Shown here piece after piece: positions 1-5,891 of a DNA stretch of 8,083 nucleotides. This DNA is from Gemmatimonadota bacterium (GTDB lineage Bacteria; ARS69). The notes beneath the pieces are model-generated. The model had not been told where the DNA came from. It worked only from the letters and a program-made list of their open reading frames with translations, and did not search any database. The stretch covers positions 11,126 to 19,208 of the forward strand of contig JAGQIB010000118.1 in NCBI GenBank assembly GCA_020431545.1, in the 5' to 3' direction. The position numbers and the translations under genes are program-made. Position 1 is the stretch's first letter; each line of letters opens with the position of its first letter.

Positions 1-1584
1 CTGATGCTGGACTGGGACCACGACTCCGTGCGCGAGGTCGACTGGATGCTCGGCGCGTGCCTCATGGTCCGGCGCGACGCGATCTCGGACGTGGGCCTGA
101 TGGACGAGCGCTTCTTCATGTACTTCGAGGACGTCGACTGGTGCTACCGCATGAAGCAGCACGGATGGCGGGTGGTCTACGTTCCGGACGCCACGATGAA
201 GCACGTGCACCGGCGCGAGAGTGCGAAGGGCGGGATCAACCGGCGTCTGCTGGCGCACCTGAACAGCATGTTCCGCTTCTTCGACAAGTGGAACACGCTG
301 CTCTACCGGGCCCGCAAGGACCGCGATCGCTGGCTCGGCGCGTTCCTGCTGGCCGGTGATCTCGCGGCCGTGAACGTCGCGTTTCTCGCGGCGTTCCTGC
401 TGCGAACGATGCTGCAGTCCGTGCTGCATCGCCCGGTGTTCACCCTGACGGCATACGAGCCGTTCCTTCTGCTCGCGAATCTCGTCGTGCTGTCGATGTG
501 CGCGCTGCTCGGCCTCTACCGGCGCCCGTCTGCGCGCGACACCCTGGACGACGCATTCGACCTCGCGCGCGGACTCGCGTTCTCGGCTCTGGTGCTCATG
601 GCCAGCACGTTCCTCACGCGTTCCGAGCTGCACAGCCGCTTCATGGTCGCGACGTTCCTGCCGCTCGCGTTCGCGTTCATGCTCGCGAGCCGCGCGCTGT
701 TCGGCGCGTTCGCCCGGGCGTTGCGTCGCGGCCGCTTCGACGTCACGCGGGTGGTGGTTCTCGGGGAGCGGGACGCCGCCCGCGAGATCGCGGCCCGGCT
801 CGAGGAGCGGCCGGAGCTCGGCTACGAGGTGGTGGCCTCGCTGTCCGATCGCCCCGGGGAGGAGGAACGACGTTTCCGGGATTTCTGGGACGCCGACGGC
901 ATCGGAGAGGCGATCCACCGGCATCGCGTGGGCGAGGTCCTGCTCGTGCGCCCCACGCTCGGCGGCAGCGAGCTCGCCCGGCTGGCCCTGCTGTGCCGCC
1001 GCGATGGCGTGCGCGTGCGGGTCGTGTCCGGACTCGCCGACGTTCTCCCGGGGCATCTCCCGGTGGGGCAGGTGCTCGGCCGACCGGCCGTCGACGTCGG
1101 TGCGGTCGCGGGACGCCCGCTCGGGCGGGCCCGGCGCCGCGTGTTCGACACCATCCTGGCCTCGCTGACGTTTCCGTTCCTCGGTCCCGTCGGCTGGGCC
1201 CGCGCCGTGCGATCTCCGCGCGAGGACGAGCCGCACGAGGTCGTGCGCGGCTTCGGCGGGACGACGTTTCGACGGCGTCTCGCGGGTGACCGCCGGCTCG
1301 CCGACTCCGTCGGTCACGTGTTGCGGGGCGAGATGGCCCTCGTCGGTCCCCGGCCCGCGGCCCCGGAGGAGGTGGAGGCGCGCGAGGAGCTCGCCGTCCT
1401 GTTCGATCTCGTCCGCCCGGGCGTGACCGGTCCCTGGCGGCTGTGGGCGGGCGAGGGTCTCTCGCGGGACGATGAGGTTTCCCTCGCGTTCTCCTATCTG
1501 CAGAACCAGAATCCGTGGGAAGATCTCAAGATCGTCCTGCGCACGAGAAGCCCCCGACCCCAGACCTCGAGGAGCCATCGTTGA
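1..1584 (+). CDS. GT2 glycosyltransferase (C-terminal part) fused to a degenerate WbaP/PssY-type sugar-phosphotransferase module; 5' partial
   Basis: The reading frame is open from base 1, so the start lies upstream. The first ~100 codons are the end of a GT-A fold of the WbbL-like rhamnosyltransferase type: 'GACLMVRRDA' (about 52-81), 'DERFFMYFEDVDWCYR' with the presumed catalytic-base Glu-Asp at 127-132, and a 'KHVHRRES' tail. Four hydrophobic segments follow (about 331-414, 460-522, 562-618, 640-702), with the 'GLYRR' and 'SRF' signatures of the polyprenyl glycosylphosphotransferase N-terminal region. Next comes a Rossmann-like 'VVVLGERDA' region (from about 742), then a C-terminal sugar-transferase-like domain: 'RRVFD' (1135-1149), 'GEMALVGPRP' (ending 1356), 'VRPGVTGPW' and 'WEDLKIVLRT'. 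The usual 'KFRSM' segment, Asp-Glu dyad and 'SLDELPQ' motif are absent, and RRVFD-to-VGPRP is 74 residues rather than roughly 120. I infer that the GT2 part is active and the phosphotransferase part may not be. The last four bases overlap the next gene. Confidence 0.88.
   Translation: MMLDWDHDSVREVDWMLGACLMVRRDAISDVGLMDERFFMYFEDVDWCYRMKQHGWRVVYVPDATMKHVHRRESAKGGINRRLLAHLNSMFRFFDKWNTLLYRARKDRDRWLGAFLLAGDLAAVNVAFLAAFLLRTMLQSVLHRPVFTLTAYEPFLLLANLVVLSMCALLGLYRRPSARDTLDDAFDLARGLAFSALVLMASTFLTRSELHSRFMVATFLPLAFAFMLASRALFGAFARALRRGRFDVTRVVVLGERDAAREIAARLEERPELGYEVVASLSDRPGEEERRFRDFWDADGIGEAIHRHRVGEVLLVRPTLGGSELARLALLCRRDGVRVRVVSGLADVLPGHLPVGQVLGRPAVDVGAVAGRPLGRARRRVFDTILASLTFPFLGPVGWARAVRSPREDEPHEVVRGFGGTTFRRRLAGDRRLADSVGHVLRGEMALVGPRPAAPEEVEAREELAVLFDLVRPGVTGPWRLWAGEGLSRDDEVSLAFSYLQNQNPWEDLKIVLRTRSPRPQTSRSHR
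1569..1574 (+). promoter_or_regulatory. Ribosome binding site GAGGAG that fixes the TTG start of the propeller gene
   Basis: GAGGAG lies inside the end of the preceding gene, six bases before the TTG at 1581. It supports that TTG over the ATG at 1515 in the same frame. The ATG would place 22 charged and proline-rich residues ahead of the signal peptide. Confidence 0.7.
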
Positions 1585-3989
1585 ATCGAATCACCAGGGC
1601 GGCCTGTGCCCTCGCCATCGGGGGTCTCGTCGCGACGGCCGGGGGCGTGGCCCACGGTCAGTGCGATCCGAATGCCGGCTGGCGGGTCTATTCCCCGACC
1701 GGCGACATCTCCGAGATCCTGGTCGACGGCGAGATCGCGTGGGTCGCGGCCGACGGCGGCATCATCCGGATCGATCTGAGTCAGATCGCCTCGGAGAATC
1801 CAGAGCAGATCAAGATCACCGACGAGGACGGACTGGCGTCCCCGCTCGTCACCTGCATGACGCGCGACGGGCTCGGCAACTTCTGGGTGGGAACTCGGGA
1901 GAACGGGATCTCGATCTTCGACCGCTTCGGGCAGCACCTCATGGACCTGAGCTCGTTCGAGGAGCTGTGGTCGGACCGCGTGATCGCGCTGGATTCGCGC
2001 GGAGATCGCGTGGTCGCGGTGTCCGTCGACGAGTTCTCGTCCTCCGGCGCGCGGATCGGGGGCGGCTACGTGATCCTAACGGTCTCGCCGGAGAACGGTC
2101 TCACCGTGGAACCGGCCAGCGGGAACAGCGTGGAAGTGGCCCAGGCGGTCCTCATCGAGGACGAGGGCATCTGGTTCGGGACCAGCGGACTCGGCCTCTA
2201 CTACCGCGACGAAACGGTGGCGCCCGCCGCCTTCACCCAGGTGCTCACGGCGAGCGGCGAGGGGCTCCTTTCGGACAACGTCAAAAGCCTCGTCCGCGCT
2301 CCGGTGTTCGGTCAGTCCGGAGAGTGGCTCTGGATCGGCACCAGCGCCGGGATCCAGGTCTACGACCCGGGTAGCGGCACGCTGAACGTTTTCCCGGTGC
2401 TCAACGGTCAGAACATCATCGACCTCTGGAGAGACGGCGGCACGATGTATGTGCTCTCGGAGCTCGGGTCGTCGCGGGACCTGTACACGATCGACCTGAA
2501 CGCCGCGCCGGCCGCGCTGGTCGTGCCGCGGTCCGATTGCCTCGCGGCCACGGACTACGTGCCGCGCGACGTGGCCGTCGACTCGGCCGGTCGCGTGATC
2601 GTCGGAACCCGGCAGCAGGGTTTCTCGGTCCGTGACGGTCTCACCTGGATCTGCCCGCCGTCCCTCGGCCCGCACTCGCCGGGCGGGGCGGATCTCGCCT
2701 ACTCGGAAGACGGGGTGCTCTACTTCTGCACCGGCGACCAGAACCGAACGAATCCGATCACGAACGGGATCGGCATCTTCGACGGCGCGAACTGGTCCTC
2801 GCTCACGCGCGGCGACGGCATCGCCGCCTCGAACATGGTCGACGTGGAAGTCTGGCGAGACGGCACGGTCTGGTTCGGGTCGTCCGTGAGCGCGGCGCAG
2901 GGAGGCATCAACCGGTACCATCCCGACTCCGGTCTGCTCGAGGCCTACAACCCGGAGGCCGCGAACGTCGCGCACCGTACCCTGGGCCGCAACGTCTACA
3001 GCATTCGCCAGGACGCGGACGAGAATCTGTGGATGGTCTTCGGTCAGTCCGGCGGCGGCCTCTCCGTGGTGGACGCGCAGACGGAGCAGATCACGAACTA
3101 CCCGATCAACACGATCTTCAGCGGGACGTCCGAGCTGTTGCGAGACGTGGCGTTCGACTCGCGCGGCTACCTGTGGATCTGCTCGAACGACCAAAATCTC
3201 TCTCCGGCGCAGCTGTACGTGATCGACACGAACGGGACGATCCACGACCTCGGCGACGACCGGATCGCGAACTACAGCATGTCCACCGAGGTCGAAGACG
3301 TGGGTGAGCCGTTCGCGATCGCGATCGACTCGAACGATCGGATCCTCATCGGCGGCGCCGAAGGACTGGCCTACGGAGAGATCCTCGGCGGGAACTCCCT
3401 GGGCGCCTCGTGGAGCCAGATCATCCCGACGTCGTCGCAGTCCGGGGGGCGACTCCCGCCGCCGTACCGGGCGATCGAACTGGACTGGGACGAGAACTGG
3501 TGGCTCGGCACGGAGTCGCAGGGCCTCGTACGCGTCACGAACGACCTCACGAAGTGGCAGTGGTACGACCAGCTGGAGGGATGCCCGCTCCCGGACCAGT
3601 CCGTGGGAGGGATCTTCTCCGAGGACGACGCCAAGGTGATCTGGGTCTCGGCGGCCACGGGCGGTCTCGCGCGGATCGATCTCTCCGCGGCGGCGAGTGC
3701 CGCGGACGAGAACCGGCGCGACGTGCAGGCGTTCCCGAACCCCTGGAACCCCGATCAGGACGGCCTCCTCGGATTCGCCGCGCTCCCGATCGACGTTCCG
3801 CTGGATCTGCGCATCTGGACGACGGCCGGCGAGCTCGTGTTCGAAACGCTGGGTTCGCTGGGAACACGGTCCTGGGACGGATCGAATCTCCGCGGCATCC
3901 GCGCCGAGGCCGGCGTGTACCTCGTGACGGCCGTCTCCGCCGACGGGGAGAACACGGTCTGGGAGGGGAAGGTGGCGATCCTCCGATGA
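1581..3989 (+). CDS. Exported beta-propeller protein with C-terminal FlgD-Ig/T9SS-like sorting domain (PorZ-like layout)
   Basis: This is an 802-residue protein starting at TTG 1581, chosen because of a well-spaced GAGGAG, the TTGA overlap with the upstream stop, and a signal peptide that begins right there. Residues 1-26 are 'MNRITR' plus a hydrophobic stretch ending 'VAHG', with probable signal peptidase I cleavage before Gln27; no lipobox is visible. The mature protein opens with 'GWRVYSP'. About nine blade-like repeats of the two-component-regulator propeller kind follow, such as 'DGLASPLVTCM...FWVGTRENGISIFD', 'LWIGTSAGIQVYD', 'TVWFGSS', 'WWLGTESQGLVRV' and 'VIWVSAATGGLARID', enough for two propellers. 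The last ~90 residues begin 'FPNPWNP' (F718) and form a FlgD-Ig/type IX sorting-like domain with 'LRIWTTAGELV' and 'GVYLVT'. No histidine kinase or DNA-binding domain is present, so this is not a regulator. Signal peptide, two propellers and sorting-type C-terminus match the layout of PorZ, an attachment-complex component in Bacteroidetes; orthology is inference only. A generic secreted propeller is the alternative. Confidence 0.85.
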   Translation: MNRITRAACALAIGGLVATAGGVAHGQCDPNAGWRVYSPTGDISEILVDGEIAWVAADGGIIRIDLSQIASENPEQIKITDEDGLASPLVTCMTRDGLGNFWVGTRENGISIFDRFGQHLMDLSSFEELWSDRVIALDSRGDRVVAVSVDEFSSSGARIGGGYVILTVSPENGLTVEPASGNSVEVAQAVLIEDEGIWFGTSGLGLYYRDETVAPAAFTQVLTASGEGLLSDNVKSLVRAPVFGQSGEWLWIGTSAGIQVYDPGSGTLNVFPVLNGQNIIDLWRDGGTMYVLSELGSSRDLYTIDLNAAPAALVVPRSDCLAATDYVPRDVAVDSAGRVIVGTRQQGFSVRDGLTWICPPSLGPHSPGGADLAYSEDGVLYFCTGDQNRTNPITNGIGIFDGANWSSLTRGDGIAASNMVDVEVWRDGTVWFGSSVSAAQGGINRYHPDSGLLEAYNPEAANVAHRTLGRNVYSIRQDADENLWMVFGQSGGGLSVVDAQTEQITNYPINTIFSGTSELLRDVAFDSRGYLWICSNDQNLSPAQLYVIDTNGTIHDLGDDRIANYSMSTEVEDVGEPFAIAIDSNDRILIGGAEGLAYGEILGGNSLGASWSQIIPTSSQSGGRLPPPYRAIELDWDENWWLGTESQGLVRVTNDLTKWQWYDQLEGCPLPDQSVGGIFSEDDAKVIWVSAATGGLARIDLSAAASAADENRRDVQAFPNPWNPDQDGLLGFAALPIDVPLDLRIWTTAGELVFETLGSLGTRSWDGSNLRGIRAEAGVYLVTAVSADGENTVWEGKVAILR
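3732..3986 (+). other. C-terminal FlgD-Ig/T9SS-type sorting domain within the propeller protein
   Basis: Residues 718-802 run from the 'FPNPWNP' motif through 'LDLRIWTTAGELVFE', 'RSWDGSNLRG' and 'AEAGVYLVTAVSADGE' to 'EGKVAILR'. This is the usual order of the FlgD-like Ig fold found at the C-terminus of proteins exported by type IX-like systems: NPfNP, amphipathic strand, 'G...W.G.n..G', 'aGvYl', then a short basic final strand. Secretion by a type IX system is inferred from family knowledge; no secretion-system gene lies in the window. Confidence 0.75.
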
Positions 3990-4744
3990 AGGTGCGCGTC
4001 CTCGACGGTCACATCCATTGCGGCGACTGGAAGCCCGAGCGGGAGGGATGGCCGGGCGCGTCGATCGCGGAGATTCGCGACGCCCTCGATCGCTCCGGCA
4101 TCGAGGAGGCCGTGCTCATGCCGACCGACGTCGGCGACAACGCGGGACTCGCCCGTGCGATCGAGGAGTCGGGCGACGATCGATTGCACTTCTTCGCCTG
4201 GCTGAATCCGCACGCACCGGGAGAGACGCTCCGGTTTCTCGACGAGTCGTCCGGTCGGATCGCGGGTTTGAAGATCCACCCGTCGCTCGAGCGACTGCGC
4301 GTGGACGATCCCGGCTGGACTCCGTTCTTCGAGGTCGCGGAGAGACATCGCTGGCCCGTGATCGTGCACTGCGGCCGCTGGCAGGAGATGGCGAGCTGGA
4401 AGTTCTGCGTGACCGTCGCGGAGCGGCATCCCGAGGCCCCGGTGATCATCGCGCACATGGGCGGGGACCTGCCGACGTTGCAGCAGGAGTGTGCGCGGGA
4501 GCTCGCCGTTCGCCGGTTGCCGAACGCCTACCTCGGCACGGAGTCCATCCGCGAGTACTACTCCCTGCGCTACGCGCTGGATCTGCTCGGTCCTTCGCAC
4601 ATCCTCTTCGGCAGCGACTACCCGCTCGGCTGGCCGGGCGCCTACCTGCAGGTGTTCGAGGGAGCGCGGCCGAACGACGAGGAACGTCGCCTCGTGCTGG
4701 GAGAGAACCTGCGGGGTCTCCTGGCCGCGCGACGTCTCGATTGA
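3986..4744 (+). CDS. Amidohydrolase family 2 (TIM-barrel metal-dependent hydrolase)
   Basis: This 252-residue protein starts at ATG 3986, which overlaps the upstream stop as ATGA. A purine-rich GGGAGGGGAAGG (3961-3972) lies a little far upstream, so coupling to the previous gene probably drives initiation. The metal ligands of the amidohydrolase superfamily are all visible: H9 and H11 in 'GHIHCGD' on strand 1, H128 in 'PVIVHCGR', H157 in 'VIIAHMGGDLP' and D211 in 'ILFGSDYP'. 'GLKIHPS' at 94-100 and a final 'LGENLRGLL' are also typical of Amidohydro_2 (ACMSD-like) proteins. There is no signal peptide or membrane segment, so it should be cytoplasmic. The family covers decarboxylases, lactonases and C-N hydrolases, and nothing here identifies the substrate. 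Its place inside a glycan operon suggests action on a sugar or lipid-linked intermediate, but this is a guess from context. Confidence 0.88.
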   Translation: MKVRVLDGHIHCGDWKPEREGWPGASIAEIRDALDRSGIEEAVLMPTDVGDNAGLARAIEESGDDRLHFFAWLNPHAPGETLRFLDESSGRIAGLKIHPSLERLRVDDPGWTPFFEVAERHRWPVIVHCGRWQEMASWKFCVTVAERHPEAPVIIAHMGGDLPTLQQECARELAVRRLPNAYLGTESIREYYSLRYALDLLGPSHILFGSDYPLGWPGAYLQVFEGARPNDEERRLVLGENLRGLLAARRLD

Positions 4745-4763
4745 CGCGACCGGCGGGGGCGGC

Positions 4764-5891
4764 GTGAAGATCCTCCACCTCTGCGACCAGAACTGGGTCG
4801 GCATGGCGAACGCGTTCGTGGACGCGCACCGCCGCCACGGGCACGAGTCGCGCCTCGTCACACTCGTCCGCTGCGTCAACGAGTTCGAGGAGGACATCTG
4901 CCTCGATCTACCGTTCCTGCAGGGAACGCCGCTCCACATGAACATGAAGCGGGCGCTGGACCGCCTGCACGGACACCGCCCGCGCGCGGCGCAGGTGGAG
5001 ACCGGCGGCGCCCCCGAGTGGCGGCCCCGCAGCGGGCTCGAGGCGACGTTCTTCCGCCTGCGCGAAGAGGTGCTCTGGAAGGGGCGGATCGAGCGGGCGA
5101 TTCGCGAACACGGCCTCGACGACTTCGACGTCTACCACCTGGAATCCGGCGTCGGCTTCTACCGCGATGCCCGGTTCCTCCGCGAGATGAAGCGTCGCGG
5201 AAAGCGCGTCGTGGCGTACTACCTCGGGACGGACCTGCGCGATCGCGGAGTGATCCCGGCGATTCGTGACCTGTCCGACTGGAACCTCACGTGCGAGTGG
5301 GACCACCTCGCGCTGGATCCGAGCCTCACCTATTTCTTCATTCCGTTCGACGCGTCCCGTTACGAGTGGCGCGCACCGGCGACCGACAAGCTCCGGATCG
5401 TCCACGCGCCGCGGAATCGCGCGTACAAGGGCACGGATCTGCTGATCGAGGCCGTGGAGCGGGCGCGCCGGGAGGTCGAGCTCGAGTTCGATCTCGTGGA
5501 AGGCGTGACGCACGAGGAGGCGGTCGCGAGGAAACGTCGCGCGAATCTCCTGGTGGATCAGGTCGGAGATCACCGCGCCACCGGCTACGGCATGAACTCG
5601 CTCGAGGCGCTCGCGATGGGGATCCCCTGTCTCACGTCGATGGTACCGGACCTCGCGGCGTTCCTGGGCGATCACCCGTTCGTGCTGGCGAAACCGGAAG
5701 CGCTTGCGGACCAGCTCGTGGAGCTCGCACGGGAGCCGGCGAAGCTGGCCGAGCGTTCGCGGGCGGGACGGGCTTGGGTCGAGCGGACGCACGGCGCCGA
5801 CGCGATCGTGGAGAAGATCTACGCGACGTACCGGGAGCGCGGCTGGATGGATGCCGAGGGACGCGCGATCCCCGGAGGGAAGGCGTCTTGA
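4764..5891 (+). CDS. GT4-like (GT-B fold) glycosyltransferase
   Basis: This 375-residue protein starts at GTG 4764, 19 bases after the amidohydrolase stop. The G-rich GGCGGGGGCGG (4752-4762) is only a weak ribosome site, but the first residues 'VKILHLCDQNWVGMANAF' are the expected opening beta-strand and loop of a GT-B N-domain. The N-domain continues to 'VVAYYLGTDLRDRG' (149-162). The C-domain begins near 'LRIVHAPRNRAYKGTDLLIEA' (210-230), whose Arg/Lys-Gly pattern is typical of nucleotide-sugar binding in GT4 enzymes. It contains 'GYGMNSLEALAMGIP' (274-288) with E281 as the second glutamate of the EX7E motif; the first glutamate position is Thr273. No membrane segment is seen. It probably adds a sugar to the polyprenyl-linked chain at the cytoplasmic face. 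Donor and acceptor cannot be told. Its stop overlaps the flippase start. Confidence 0.87.
   Translation: MKILHLCDQNWVGMANAFVDAHRRHGHESRLVTLVRCVNEFEEDICLDLPFLQGTPLHMNMKRALDRLHGHRPRAAQVETGGAPEWRPRSGLEATFFRLREEVLWKGRIERAIREHGLDDFDVYHLESGVGFYRDARFLREMKRRGKRVVAYYLGTDLRDRGVIPAIRDLSDWNLTCEWDHLALDPSLTYFFIPFDASRYEWRAPATDKLRIVHAPRNRAYKGTDLLIEAVERARREVELEFDLVEGVTHEEAVARKRRANLLVDQVGDHRATGYGMNSLEALAMGIPCLTSMVPDLAAFLGDHPFVLAKPEALADQLVELAREPAKLAERSRAGRAWVERTHGADAIVEKIYATYRERGWMDAEGRAIPGGKAS
5874..5880 (+). promoter_or_regulatory. Ribosome binding site GGAGGGA for the flippase gene
   Basis: GGAGGGA lies at the end of the glycosyltransferase gene, seven bases before TTG 5888. It supports that TTG as the start, since no ATG or GTG lies close by in the same frame ahead of the first membrane segment. 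Confidence 0.7.

Noticed and set aside
1140..1340. A frameshift as the cause of the missing phosphoglycosyltransferase motifs
   Set aside because: The + strand frame that stays open over most of this stretch (to about 1289) contains no 'KFRSM' or 'DELPQ'-like segment, and the domain frame stays open with conserved motifs on both sides. A deletion or divergence fits better.
1515..1580. An ATG at 1515 in frame with the propeller gene could be its start
   Set aside because: It would add 22 charged and proline-rich residues before the signal peptide and extend the overlap with the upstream gene to 70 bases. TTG 1581 has a well-placed GAGGAG and a 4-base overlap like the other junctions.
2076..3245. 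Antisense open frame of about 389 codons opposite the propeller gene
   Set aside because: Its composition is dominated by Arg, Val, Asp and Glu as a mirror of the + strand codons, and it has no signal peptide or family motif.
1581..3989. Two-component sensor or regulator, suggested by the regulator-propeller repeats
   Set aside because: There is no membrane segment after the signal peptide and no kinase, receiver or DNA-binding domain. The C-terminus is a sorting-type Ig domain, so the protein is secreted.
4745..4763. Possible terminator or promoter in the only intergenic gap
   Set aside because: The 19 bases are G-rich without a hairpin plus T-run or promoter-like boxes; the gap is simply the leader of the GT4 gene.
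3755..4945. Long antisense open frame of about 396 codons spanning three gene junctions
   Set aside because: It crosses the ends of three well-supported + strand genes, has low-complexity Arg-rich composition and shows no domain pattern.
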